From the NCBI RefSeq assembly GCF_943373825.1, contig NZ_CALSBP010000002.1:124001-188000 (forward strand): DNA of 64,000 nucleotides. Direction: 5' to 3'. Shown here in pieces: positions 10,601-17,640 of the stretch; the stretch's first letter is position 1; every line of letters starts with the position of its first letter. Under the pieces are notes generated by a model. The model made no database searches and had not been told where the DNA came from. It saw nothing but the letters and a program-made list of their open reading frames with translations. Position numbers and translations under genes: made by a program. This stretch comes from Aquimarina spinulae (GTDB lineage: Bacteria > Bacteroidota > Bacteroidia > Flavobacteriales > Flavobacteriaceae).

Positions 10601-12653
10601 AAGATACATATAAGCGATCTTCTGCATCAGTAAATGCAGCTCCAAAATTAGTTGCTGTAGGAGTGCCCAGACCTGAAACTTCTGTTTTAACTAATGTAGT
10701 AAGATCCCAACTAATTAATAGGTCTGTATTACTTACACCATATAATTTGTCGTTGATAAAAACTACATCATTGGTATTTTTATTTGTTCCTCCTGTAAAG
10801 TTAACTGTAACTACTGCAGGTGAGCCACCGACTGGTAAGGTCGATAGATTTTCGATTCTGTCGTAATGCCCATTTCTATTAATCCATAGGTTATCACTGG
10901 CATCAACATCTCCAGATATACCACCACCACTCATGTTAGTTAGTGCTCCCAAATCCTGAAAAGCCCCATCCGCTCCTATACGAAGTAAGTGATTATGGAT
11001 AGGACTCGAGCCTCCCCCTTTACCAATAGCATACACATAATCATCAATTCTATTATATCCTGTTGCGTTGTATAATTGACTCACTGCAATGGGATCAGAA
11101 TATTCTCCTGTTATGGCATCGTAACTTTTTAACTCTCCAGAGATAATTTGAAAAAAGTTTTGAGGGCAACTAAATGGAGTTAGCGAGCATGCTGCTGACA
11201 CTACTCCACCATTAATATAATCTGCATTAGGAGTGGTATATCCATCTACTGCACTAGTCACTACTCCGTCTTCATTAACGGTTACGACAAGAGGTCCCAA
11301 AATACCATCACTACTTTCATCTGTAAAACCAGCTTCTCGAACATCACTACACGTATCTCCATCACTATTTGTAGATTGAAAATTAGGATTTCCTGCCGCA
11401 TCTGTATCTGCTATTGTATAATTAATTATACCAGAATCTACTATAGTTTCCAGACCGTCGAAAAGCCCATTTGTACCTGCTCCTGTATCCTGACCGGTTA
11501 TTCTTCCATTGGTATGTGGCAAACCATGTCCTGCTTCAACCACATCATAAATCCCGTCATTATCACTATCAAGATCAAAAAAATCGGGAACTCCATCTCC
11601 ATCGGTATCAAAAGCAGTTTCGATAGCCCCATCTACATTACCTGTTGCTCCATCGGCATCATCATCATCTAAATATGCAAAAATCAAGTCTCCATCTCCA
11701 TCGGCAAAAGGATCAGATGGAGATTCGTCTGTATTTGTTAGACCATCCCCATCTACGTCTAAATCTAAAGGATCTAAAATATCATCACCATCCTGATCTA
11801 TCGGTGAAGGTGCCGAGGGGCATGAAAACCCATCATTACTGGTTGTAGCAGCTGTAGAGTTTAAAAATGATGATGTTGGTGTTCCTGTTGTATAATCATT
11901 GATTAAATACAACCCTCCATCATTATACGATACGTACAAGCGATCTTCATTATCTGTAAATGCAGCTCCAAAACCAAGAGTTGTGGTTGGAGTACTTAAA
12001 CCTCCTACTACCGTTTTGATCGATGTATCGAGATCCCATATAATAAGTTCTGCACTTTTATTAACTCCATATAATTTTCTATTGATATGCACAACATCAT
12101 TAACATCACCCGCTGGTCCTGTAAAATTAACGGTTACTACTGCGGGAGATCCTCCTACAGGAAGGGTTGACAGGTTTTCGATTCTATCATAATGGTCTCC
12201 CCTATTAATCCATAAATTATCACTATCATCAACATCTCCAGATATACCACCAGACCCCTTATTGGTCAAGGCCCCAAGATCCGCTATGGATCCATCTGCA
12301 TCAATACGAATTAAATGATCATTTATGGTACCGGCTTTTCCTATAGCATATACAAAATCATCAACCGGATTATATCCTGTAGCATTATAGAGGTCATTCG
12401 TGCTAATTGGTGCCGAATATTCGCCTGTAACTGCATTATAGCTTTTTAATTCGCCACTAATGACCTGATAAAATGTAGAAGGACAGCTAAACTGTCCATA
12501 CCCCAAAGAACCAATAAGCATAAAGGTTATACCACATGCTATAGAGAAATTGTTCTTCTTTTTATTTTTTCTTACTATACAAAAACGTAACAATCTATTT
12601 ATCAAGATGAATATGAGTTGTATTAGAAACAAGAATCGTGTATTGATTTTCAT
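1..12653 (-). CDS. Giant HYR-repeat cell-surface protein (C-terminus beyond window)
   Basis: The reading frame is open from the ATG at 12653 to the left edge, so at least 4217 residues are encoded and the C-terminus is not visible. Domains by residue: two hydrophobic stretches in the first 55 residues, the second ending GYGQ like a signal peptide; a DUF6923-like module (about 56-280, GELKSYN...YNATGYN); DxDxDGD calcium-type repeats; a second DUF6923-like copy (about 490-725) with more Asp-rich repeats; a choice-of-anchor L domain (about 1158-1408, motif ASEEYNDYV); an Ig-like domain (about 1548-1650); then 32 HYR units to the edge. HYR and choice-of-anchor domains are typical of secreted Bacteroidota adhesins, many of which use T9SS and carry a C-terminal sorting domain, which cannot be checked here. 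An adhesion or gliding role is inference. A TTG codon about 20 residues downstream would give a more usual signal peptide. Confidence 0.9.
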   Translation of the reverse strand, partial: MKINTRFLFLIQLIFILINRLLRFCIVRKNKKKNNFSIACGITFMLIGSLGYGQFSCPSTFYQVISGELKSYNAVTGEYSAPISTNDLYNATGYNPVDDFVYAIGKAGTINDHLIRIDADGSIADLGALTNKGSGGISGDVDDSDNLWINRGDHYDRIENLSTLPVGGSPAVVTVNFTGPAGDVNDVVHINRKLYGVNKSAELIIWDLDTSIKTVVGGLSTPTTTLGFGAAFTDNEDRLYVSYNDGGLYLINDYTTGTPTSSFLNSTAATTSNDGFSCPSAPSPIDQDGDDILDPLDLDVDGDGLTNTDESPSDPFADGDGDLIFAYLDDDDADGATGNVDGAIETAFDTDGDGVPDFFDLDSDNDGIYDVVEAGHGLPHTNGRITGQDTGAGTNGLFDGLETIVDSGIINYTIADTDAAGNPNFQSTNSDGDTCSDVREAGFTDESSDGILGPLVVTVNEDGVVTSAVDGYTTPNADYINGGVVSAACSLTPFSCPQNFFQIISGELKSYDAITGEYSDPIAVSQLYNATGYNRIDDYVYAIGKGGGSSPIHNHLLRIGADGAFQDLGALTNMSGGGISGDVDASDNLWINRNGHYDRIENLSTLPVGGSPAVVTVNFTGGTNKNTNDVVFINDKLYGVSNTDLLISWDLTTLVKTEVSGLGTPTATNFGAAFTDAEDRLYVSYNLGGMYLVNDYTTATPSVTLLNNTIATTSNDGFACPTASSAFDLDGDLVLDPWDLDVDNDGIPNLNEAPSDPYADGDTDNIFAYLDDDDADGGTGNVDGAVETAFDTDGDGVPDFYDLDSDNDGIYDAIEAGHGFATSNGRINGADTGSGNNGLFDTIETVAESGILNYTIANTDAAGDFDFESLDSDADGCSDANEAYNNWNADGANGGVYNPWNTATEPLTVTANTVNHDGLVVAAAYTTGAVAAVTNNAITTGCEDGDGVTGTVEDAGPNGGDGNGDGIPDSSQGNVATIPIADGTGYVTIETTGICFQISSISTVLESELAANDATYHYPYGLVDFTLDCITPGDDVTVTYYWHITNSLAGFTYRKYGPNTPGGASDIYQDFTTTLNTTTIGARTIATASYNLTDGVFGDDTVSDGQIIDPAGPALLTVNSDGDGIMDSIDLDDDNDGILDRDECDLGGGSFGVELLDDANTTFEITAENNATTLANLLFAPDSDLTLVSATVNEGSGAVTQIGTFNDGDQITSSGGALNAFLGFDRGIIFSSGNVLELDDNLSNQFSTPNALGDGINGTGAAGGGKDADFGGGSTEFDVASLEIVVNIPAETVISGQFVFASEEYNDYVNTGLNDAPKIFINGTNLALTPSGAQLSIDTVNNTVDSGSYTDNETVPTAINIEADGFTHTITFSAVLNAGNNTIKIGVADNGDNLFDSWLAFKANSFVLCFDRDTDGDNIVDRLDLDSDNDGIYDAVEAGHNQAHVNGVVSGALSSDGVPDAVQAPGSESSGTINYTVADSDTDNNYNFLELDSDADGCNDVIEAGFTDGDNNGYLGNGTFGAGLTVDGNGVVTSGTDGYTGTNANVTTAGVAPSITTQPSDSAICPGGNTTFTVATSNADTYQWQLFNGSTWDDLTDTGIHSTTTTATLTITNALVAHNGNQYRVVVSSSTYVCTPETSITVTLTVEDTTNPTISCPATVNVNVDAGLCTASSVTLGTPTTGDNCAVASTTNDAPGVFPIGDTTVTWTVTDSSGNTATCTQTVTVTDNIDPTISCPATVNVNVDAGLCTASGVTLGTPTTSDNCAVASTTNDAPGAFPLGDTTVTWTVTDSSGNTATCTQTVTVTDNIDPIIACPATVNVNVDAGLCTASGVTLGTPTTSDNCAVTSVTNDAPGVFPIGDTTVTWTVTDSSGNTAICNQTVTVTDNIDPTISCPATVNVNVDAGLCTASSVALGTPTTSDNCAVASTTNDAPGVFPIGDTTVTWTVTDSSGNTATCTQTVTVTDNIDPTISCPATVNVNVDAGLCTASGVTLGTPTTGDNCAVASTTNDAPGVFPIGDTTVTWTVTDSSGNTATCTQTVTVTDNIDPTISCPATVNVNVDAGLCTASSVALGTPTTGDNCAVASTTNDAPGVFPIGDTTVTWTVTDSSGNTATCTQTVTVTDNIDPTISCPATVNINVDAGLCTASSVALGTPTTSDNCAVASTTNDAPGVFPLGDTTVTWTVTDSSGNTATCTQTVTVTDNIDPTISCPATVNVNVDAGLCTASSVALGTPTTSDNCAVASTTNDAPGVFPIGDTTVTWTVTDSSGNTATCTQTVTVTDNIDPTISCPATVNVNVDAGLCTASSVALGTPTTGDNCAVASVTNDAPGVFPIGDTTVTWTVTDSSGNTATCTQTVTVSDNIDPTISCPATVNVNVDAGLCTASGVTLGTPTTGDNCAVASTTNDAPGVFPIGDTTVTWTVTDSSGNTATCTQTVTVTDNIDPTISCPATVNVNVDAGLCTASSVALGTPTTSDNCAVASTTNDAPGVFPLGDTTVTWTVTDSSGNTATCTQTVTVTDNIDPTISCPATVNVNVDAGLCTASSVALGTPTTSDNCAVASATNDAPGVFPIGDTTVTWTVTDSSGNTATCTQTVTVTDNIDPTISCPATVNVNVDAGLCTASSVALGTPTTSDNCAVASATNDAPGVFPLGDTTVTWTVTDSSGNTATCTQTVTVTDNIDPTISCPATVNVNVDAGLCTASSVALGTPTTSDNCAVASTTNDAPGVFPLGDTTVTWTVTDSSGNTATCTQTVTVTDNIDPTISCPATVNVNVDAGLCTASSVALGTPTTSDNCAVASTTNDAPGVFPIGDTTVTWTVTDSSGNTATCTQTVTVTDNIDPTISCPATVNVNVDAGLCTASSVALGTPTTSDNCAVASVTNDAPGVFPLGDTTVTWTVTDSSGNTATCTQTVTVTDNIDPTISCPATVNVNVDAGLCTASSVTLGTPTTGDNCAVASTTNDAPGVFPLGDTTVTWTVTDSSGNTATCTQTVTVTDNIDPTISCPATVNVNVDAGLCTASGVTLGTPTTGDNCAVASTTNDAPGVFPLGDTTVTWTVTDSSGNTATCTQTVTVTDNIDPTISCPATVNVNVDAGLCTASSVALGTPTTSDNCAVASTTNDAPGVFPLGDTTVTWTVTDSSGNTATCTQTVTVTDNIDPTISCPATVNVNVDAGLCTASSVTLGTPTTGDNCAVASTTNDAPGVFPLGDTTVTWTVTDSSGNTATCTQTVTVTDNIDPTISCPATVNVNVDAGLCTASGVTLGTPTTGDNCAVASTTNDAPGVFPLGDTTVTWTVTDSSGNTATCTQTVTVTDNIDPTISCPATVNVNVDAGLCTASGVTLGTPTTGDNCAVASTTNDAPGVFPIGDTTVTWTVTDSSGNTATCTQTVTVTDNIDPTISCPATVNVNVDAGLCTASSVALGTPTTGDNCAVASTTNDAPGVFPIGDTTVTWTVTDSSGNTATCTQTVTVTDNIDPTISCPATVNVNVDAGLCTASSVALGTPTTSDNCAVASTTNDAPGVFPLGDTIVTWTVTDSSGNTATCTQTVTVTDNIDPTISCPATVNVNVDAGLCTASSVALGTPTTSDNCAVASTTNDAPGVFPLGDTTVTWTVTDSSGNTATCTQTVTVTDNIDPTISCPATVNVNVDAGLCTASSVALGTPTTSDNCAVASTTNDAPGVFPLGDTTVTWTVTDSSGNTATCTQTVTVTDNIDPTISCPSTVNVNVDAGLCTASSVALGTPTTSDNCAVASVTNDAPGVFPIGDTTVTWTVTDSSGNTAICNQTVTVTDNIDPTISCPSTVNVNVDAGLCTASSVALGTPTTSDNCAVASTTNDAPGVFPIGDTTVTWTVTDSSGNTATCTQTVTVTDNIDPTISCPATVNVNVDAGLCTASSVALGTPTTSDNCTVASTTNDAPGVFPLGDTTVTWTVTDSSGNTATCTQTVTVTDNIDPTISCPATVNVNVDAGLCTASSVALGTPTTSDNCAVASTTNDAPGVFPIGDTTVTWTVTDSSGNTATCTQTVTVTDNIDPTISCPATVNVNVDAGLCTASSVALGTPTTSDNCAVASATNDAPGVFPLGDTTVTWTVTDSSGNTATCTQTVTVTDNIDPTISCPATVNVNVDAGLCTASSVALGTPTTSDNCAVASTTNDAPGVFPIGDTTVTWTVTDSSGNTATCTQTVTVTDNIDPTISCPATVSVNVDAGLCTASSVALGTPTTSDNCAVAS

Positions 12654-12660
12654 AAGCTAT

Positions 12661-13161
12661 TTATGATAAAATTGTTTTATTATTATTCTGAAGGGACTCA
12701 TACGAATCCATAGCTACTATGTTTTTAGAAATACATAGCAGCGTAATACCGCCAACTAATGTGTAGTCTTGCTGAATTGATCTTAAATATTTCTGAAAAG
12801 AAGTATGAGTAGTACTTACCACACTATTTTTTGAGTCATGGATGGTATTATATGTTTTACTTTTATATAAATATGGATATACATGAGTATGTATACTATC
12901 TTTAAAAGCGGTACTATTTTCTATAGGTAGCTCGGTGCGATTATTACTTTTTAATAAAAGGACAGAGGAAGACTCTAAAAATGAATATGCAATAAAAGAG
13001 TATAATACTAATAGAAGCGTAATTACTCCCATCAAAATTATGATGTTATAGTTAGATAGCGTATCTATTTTTCGAACATAATTCGTGTAGATACCAGAAA
13101 AACTATCTTTTATATAAGAAGACCTTTGTACATCTTTTGATGCAAAAAAATGAAACCTCAT
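12661..13161 (-). CDS. Small single-pass membrane protein, function unknown
   Basis: This encodes 166 residues that I do not recognise. A strongly hydrophobic segment near residues 40-62 (IIILMGVITLLLVLYSFIAY) predicts one membrane helix, with about 40 mostly polar residues before it and about 100 after it. The stop lies 7 bp upstream of the start of the giant HYR gene, so the two are almost certainly co-transcribed and may be translationally coupled. The gene starts 36 bp downstream of a conserved hairpin that also precedes the sulfatase gene. A role in export, anchoring or regulation of the giant protein is suggested only by position. Confidence 0.75.
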   Translation of the reverse strand: MRFHFFASKDVQRSSYIKDSFSGIYTNYVRKIDTLSNYNIIILMGVITLLLVLYSFIAYSFLESSSVLLLKSNNRTELPIENSTAFKDSIHTHVYPYLYKSKTYNTIHDSKNSVVSTTHTSFQKYLRSIQQDYTLVGGITLLCISKNIVAMDSYESLQNNNKTILS

Positions 13162-13200
13162 AATGGTTAATTTAGTATTAAATTGATCGTTATTCAGATC

Positions 13201-13240
13201 CCTGGGATTGCTGGCTCGCCAAAAGGTTTACAATTCCGGG
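13201..13240 (-). ncRNA. Candidate structured leader RNA, copy 1
   Basis: Arms CCTGGGATTG (13201-13210) and CAATTCCGGG (13231-13240) can form a 10-bp stem with two G-U pairs. It encloses the palindromic core TGGCTCGCCA (13212-13221), which reads TGGCGAGCCA on the minus strand. The same core, followed by a similar GTTTTACA-type stretch, occurs at 17598-17640 with a different but again self-complementary outer stem. That pattern of conserved core and covarying stem suggests RNA. It lies 40 bp upstream of the 166-residue membrane protein gene. I cannot assign it to a known family; a Flavobacteria-specific RNA such as Flavo-1 is possible but unchecked. Confidence 0.5.
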
Positions 13241-13680
13241 ATTGTTATTTTTCTATGCTATATTCTCATTATTATTTATGTACATTATCAAACAAAAATT
13301 ATCTTTTCCTTCTACATTAAACACCAAAGCATTGTTTGGTAACAGATTCTGAAAATCACATGTTTTGTATTTTCAAAATGGTATTATATCTTTTGCATAT
13401 GAAAAAATCAGATGAGGAAAACATCATCACACATTTTACGAAGGAAATAAAAGTAGTGCAGTCCATAAGCAATTTATTATATCGATTAAAGTTCACTAAC
13501 TATAATATCTACGGGCAAATAAATACTATACTATATCACAGCAATATTGCCGTAATTTTCTATGCTAAATAGCTATAAAAAAATAACACATTTGGGACAT
13601 CAAGGGGTAAGAAATAAAATGTCTAGTGTAATTTTTTCTATAAGCAATATCTATTTTAAGTAATGTGTTTACGTTATGCT

Positions 13681-13760
13681 TTTATTAACATTATAAATGT
13701 ATACATAAAACTTTGATTATGAGTATCTTAAAACACCAAAATAATTACGGTTTTACCATA
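13681..13760 (-). promoter_or_regulatory. Conserved 80-bp upstream block, copy 1 (two dyads)
   Basis: This block aligns without gaps to 18076-18155 at about 80 percent identity by eye, although the surrounding intergenic DNA is not alike. It contains the dyad ACATT-ATA-AATGT and, at its other end (13746-13760), TACGGT-TTT-ACCATA. Between the copies the centre of the second dyad changes from TTT to AAA while the arms stay conserved, as expected of a site read as an inverted repeat. It lies about 520-600 bp upstream of the surface-protein operon. Orientation and the binding protein are unknown. Confidence 0.5.
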
Positions 13761-13995
13761 AAAACAGGTTGAAATCATCAATTTTCGGGATAAAAGACAT
13801 GAATTTGAGAGAATCCTACGAATACGTAATACAATTTCTAAAAAAGTAACCCGCACCTATTTAAGGTCATTTGGTTAAGAAATTAAGTAGTACTAGTATC
13901 AAATTAAGTCTATCAGAATGTAAACACGATTTGCGTTCTATTTTGATTTTGACAAGGTTCAATATTGCAACGATTTTCTTTATATCAAAAAAACA

Positions 13996-14024
13996 AAAGA
14001 GGTTACCATTTTGATAACCTCTTT
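13996..14024 (-). terminator. Rho-independent terminator downstream of the sulfatase gene
   Basis: Inverted repeat AAAGAGGTTA (13996-14005) and TAACCTCTTT (14015-14024) with a 9-nt loop and T-rich flanks on both strands. It lies about 210 bp beyond the sulfatase stop and could act in both directions. Confidence 0.75.
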
Positions 14025-14235
14025 TTAATTTGCATTCGTACCTTACTGAACATCTGATCTAATACCATTTGCACTTTAAACCTACTGGAATAAAATGTTC
14101 TTTTTTCATCTCAGTTTCAGAATAAAAATAAACCGTAGTCCTGCTATGCTTGATTTTTCTTCTTTACTGAAACAAAAAAATCTTAATTTTCTTTGCCAGT
14201 AAATTCAAAATACAAATGATATACTATAATTTACA

Positions 14236-17200
14236 TTACATCTTGATCAATCGTTTTTGAATTATAGTATCACCAACACTTATTTTTATAAAATACTGTC
14301 CCGTAGATAAATCTTGAGTAGGCACTTTAATTCTTTCTTGATTTGTATATGATTTCAAGAAAATTGACTGTCCTAAATTATTAAGTATCTCGACTTCTGT
14401 ATTTTGATCACTATTTTCTTTTGAAGTGATATATATCTGGTTTCCAAATGGATTTGGATATATCGAAAACATATCATCTTTAGATATCGTTTCTTCTGTT
14501 ACTGCTTCTTGCTCTTCGGCTTGTGCCTCTGGTTGCACTTCTGCTTCTGTAGGTACATCATTAACAATTGGTGCGCTGGTCATAGAAGCAGTTGGAGTAC
14601 TACAACCATTAATCACTACATCATCAATATACACCCAATCTGAATTACCAGATGCATCTGCTCTAAATCGAAGTTGAGTTGTTGCCGTAAAAGGCCCCGG
14701 GATTACTACCTGATCATTATAACGTTGATCATTTACAAATTCATCAGATTGATTCCATTCTTCTACAGTAGTAAAGTTTGCTCCACCATCTGTTGATATC
14801 TGAAGCCAGAAATCTTCATTACTATTATCCATACTTCTACAGTAATACGAGAAATTAATCGTTAACTCTTCATAACTTGTCATATCAAAATTAGAAGTCG
14901 TCATCACCGATGTAGATGTGTTATCTCGTAATCGTATACAATAGGTTCCCGAATTTGCATACGCTGCATCGCTAGAACTTCTTCTTGCATCAGATCCACC
15001 ACCGGACCATACGCCCCACCCGGATTCGAAATCTTCTGAGTTAATAACCGCATATGTACATTGTGATGGGTTAGGATCTGGGAGACATCCAGATGTGATC
15101 ACCTGTGCCGCAGAGAGTGCAAAATCATACACAACAACTGCATCCATTTTCCCGGTATAAAAATTATCTACAGTTTCTCCAAAACTATCTTTTTTCTGTA
15201 CACCACCAATTCCTCCTGATCCTATATGTGTAGGAACAGAACCTGGCGCTGCACTACTTGAAGCAGCAGAAACACCATCAATATATAAACTATGACTGGT
15301 ACTTCCGCCATTATACACTACAGCAACATGGTGCCAATCTCCATCATTTGGAAAAGCTACACTATGACTATCAGAAACCGTAGCGCTATTTCTTACTATA
15401 GACTCCAGGTTTGAACCGTTTAATCTCAATACAACTCCGCTAACTCCTCCTCCTTCTTCAAAAAGATTCTGGATACCAGACAGTGCAGTTGGTTTTATCC
15501 ACATGGCAACACTTCTTTGCGACATCGATGCAATCAAAAACGGACCAGGGTTCTCACTGTACTGTATTTTTGTAGCTCCATCAAATACAGCAGATCGATC
15601 TCCTTCTTTAAAATCTACAGCATCGTAAGTTAACGTTCCTATAGTCGAAAGAGGATCATTATTATTTGCAGAAGCATCATTTGCATCTACCCCAACATCA
15701 AAATTCCAAAGTGCTAAATATGTATCTGGTTCAACACAACTCACAACTGGTGGGTTGATCTGGATAATTTCTGGTAACGGAACCGTAAGTCCACTACTTC
15801 TATAGGTAGGCAAAGGAGCAGATATATTAATCAGATAGTTACGAAGATCGGTACTTAGATCATTTGCGATAGTTAAGGTTGCATTATCAGGGCTTCCTGA
15901 TAATAAGTTAGTCGCTTCGCCAATATCGGTTATAAGATTATACATTTCATAAGAAGCTGTTTCAAAATTATGAATCAACTTGTAGTCTCCTTTTCGTATA
16001 ATAGATACAGGTCTTTGATCACGTTTAGAATCAATTAGGTATCCAGGAAAATGCCAGTAGATTGCATCTCTATTTAGGTTAGGATTCGTACCGGTTAACA
16101 TAGACCATTGGCTTACACCATCGATATCATATCCTGTTGGTAATGTTCCTCCTGCGGCTTCTACAAGTGTTGGATACAGGTCAAAAGCAACAATAGGCGT
16201 ATTATTAATTGTACCTGTATTTGCCAATAAACCTTCTGACCATGCTATAGTAATTGATCGTACTCCGCCTTCATAATGCTCGCCTTTCATTCCTCGTAAA
16301 GGACCATTATCTTCTGTTCCGATAGCACCACCATTATCAGAAATAAAATATACCAATGTATTTTCTGATAACATATGACCAGGATTTCTTGGATCTGCCG
16401 TTGTTTTTAGGTAATCGATAAGTCTGCTAATGGTTTGATCCATTCCTTCGGCGATTGCTGCCTGGCTTACATTAGTATGCCCCATCTGGCTGGGGTTTGT
16501 ATTATTTTTAGCCACGTACTTGGCATATAAATCTGGCCTTGCATTTGCCTGCCCCCAAGGGCCATGTATTGCATAATTACTAAAATGCATAAAAAACGGA
16601 GATGTATTATTTGCATTCATAAAATCGATTGCGGCATCCGCCATCGCATCTGTTACATGTTTTGCTGTTCCTTCTAGAGAGTTATCTCCTGCTAGTGCCA
16701 TAGATTCACTTAGTGTATATGGATCGGCATATGGATCTAGCTCTGGGCCTATCCTGCTATGAAAAGTCCAAACACCCCCAGATTGCGAAGCAAAATAGCT
16801 TCCCGGAGCACCATCAGAACCGCCTCCATAGTTAAAATCAAACCCTTGATCGGTAGGTCCATTGCTCATGCTTCCTCCCGAGTGATATTTTCCAAAATGA
16901 GCTGTTGTATATCCACTTGCTTTTATGGTCTCGGCTATTGTAATCGCACTGGCAGGAATTTCATCTTCTCCGTTAGATAATCCCTGGCTAGGGCCTACTA
17001 ATAAGGTAGAACTTCCTCCTCTATTTAAACCATTTACCGCAAATACGTTATTATCGGGTCTTGATGCATATTGCCCGCTTAAAATTGCTGCCCTGGTTGG
17101 TGCACAATTTGCCCCGTTTACATAGGCCTGCGGAAATGCAATACCTTGAGTCGCCAACGTTTCTAAAGTTGGTGTCTCATAAAAATCACTGGGGTTATTA

Positions 17201-17340
17201 ATGTTAGTTGCCCCCGTACTCACTTGTGACCACCCCATATCATCGGCTATAATAACTACGATATTTGGAGATTGAGAATAAATCGAACTACTAACGCCAA
17301 TACAGAGTAGCAGTACTAAGAATTTGGTTGTTGTTTTCAT
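14236..17340 (-). CDS. T9SS-exported multidomain sulfatase
   Basis: The 1034 residues begin with a signal peptide (to about 23). An N-terminal type I sulfatase domain follows (about 25-480), with the metal-binding motif IADDMGW at 31-37 and the active-site signature C79-A-P-T-R83, whose Cys must be converted to formylglycine by a maturase. A LamG/concanavalin-like domain comes next (about 530-760, starting near YLALWNFD), then a beta-sandwich domain with FESGWGVW and WVYIDDVVING (about 765-925) that may bind carbohydrate. A type A T9SS sorting domain ends the protein (about 960-1034, SIYPNPF...). The family removes sulfate esters from polysaccharides, here probably outside the cell or on its surface; the substrate is unknown. 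Non-catalytic domains of this size are unusual for a minimal sulfatase. The promoter region is long and shares elements with the giant surface gene. Confidence 0.92.
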   Translation of the reverse strand: MKTTTKFLVLLLCIGVSSSIYSQSPNIVVIIADDMGWSQVSTGATNINNPSDFYETPTLETLATQGIAFPQAYVNGANCAPTRAAILSGQYASRPDNNVFAVNGLNRGGSSTLLVGPSQGLSNGEDEIPASAITIAETIKASGYTTAHFGKYHSGGSMSNGPTDQGFDFNYGGGSDGAPGSYFASQSGGVWTFHSRIGPELDPYADPYTLSESMALAGDNSLEGTAKHVTDAMADAAIDFMNANNTSPFFMHFSNYAIHGPWGQANARPDLYAKYVAKNNTNPSQMGHTNVSQAAIAEGMDQTISRLIDYLKTTADPRNPGHMLSENTLVYFISDNGGAIGTEDNGPLRGMKGEHYEGGVRSITIAWSEGLLANTGTINNTPIVAFDLYPTLVEAAGGTLPTGYDIDGVSQWSMLTGTNPNLNRDAIYWHFPGYLIDSKRDQRPVSIIRKGDYKLIHNFETASYEMYNLITDIGEATNLLSGSPDNATLTIANDLSTDLRNYLINISAPLPTYRSSGLTVPLPEIIQINPPVVSCVEPDTYLALWNFDVGVDANDASANNNDPLSTIGTLTYDAVDFKEGDRSAVFDGATKIQYSENPGPFLIASMSQRSVAMWIKPTALSGIQNLFEEGGGVSGVVLRLNGSNLESIVRNSATVSDSHSVAFPNDGDWHHVAVVYNGGSTSHSLYIDGVSAASSSAAPGSVPTHIGSGGIGGVQKKDSFGETVDNFYTGKMDAVVVYDFALSAAQVITSGCLPDPNPSQCTYAVINSEDFESGWGVWSGGGSDARRSSSDAAYANSGTYCIRLRDNTSTSVMTTSNFDMTSYEELTINFSYYCRSMDNSNEDFWLQISTDGGANFTTVEEWNQSDEFVNDQRYNDQVVIPGPFTATTQLRFRADASGNSDWVYIDDVVINGCSTPTASMTSAPIVNDVPTEAEVQPEAQAEEQEAVTEETISKDDMFSIYPNPFGNQIYITSKENSDQNTEVEILNNLGQSIFLKSYTNQERIKVPTQDLSTGQYFIKISVGDTIIQKRLIKM

Positions 17341-17597
17341 AGATTAATGGTTTAAAATTTACAATCGTAATGATTGGATAGATTAGTTATTTATGTATTC
17401 GTTTTTTAATTGAAATCTTTATGACTTCTTACTATCTTGTTGTTAAACTGATCTTTGGGAGGATTCTATATTTAGAAAGGAAAATCATGATCAGGTCTGG
17501 GAAACCACCAACTCAAAAAATAAGAATTCTGAGTTCTTTTTTAGAAAACATCATGAGATGTATTGCTTCTAAATTGTAATTAGTATTTCTATTCCAG

Positions 17598-17640
17598 ACA
17601 CTGCTTTTGTTGGCTCGCCAAAGTTTTACAGTTGCAGTGT
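17598..17640 (-). ncRNA. Candidate structured leader RNA, copy 2
   Basis: Arms ACACTGC (17598-17604) and GCAGTGT (17634-17640) form a perfect 7-bp stem around the palindromic core TTGGCTCGCCAA (17610-17621) and a GTTTTACAG stretch. The core matches copy 1 at 13201-13240, while the outer stem has a different sequence that still pairs. On the minus strand it lies about 257 bp upstream of the sulfatase start. An RNA role (riboswitch, attenuator or protein-binding leader) is inference. Confidence 0.5.

Larger units (their letters stand above)
13162..14235. other. Long intergenic region with conserved regulatory elements, no convincing gene
   Basis: About 1.07 kb separates the surface-protein operon from the sulfatase gene. 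It holds the GGCGAGCC-core hairpin at 13201-13240, the conserved block at 13681-13760 and the sulfatase terminator at 13996-14024. A 78-codon plus-strand frame at 13336-13572 has no recognisable domain and unconvincing composition, so I do not call it. The rest is AT-rich with no assigned function. Confidence 0.6.

Noticed and set aside
13336..13572. 78-codon plus-strand frame
   Set aside because: No domain, no promoter, no conserved start, and it lies within a long regulatory intergenic region. It is more likely chance in AT-rich DNA.
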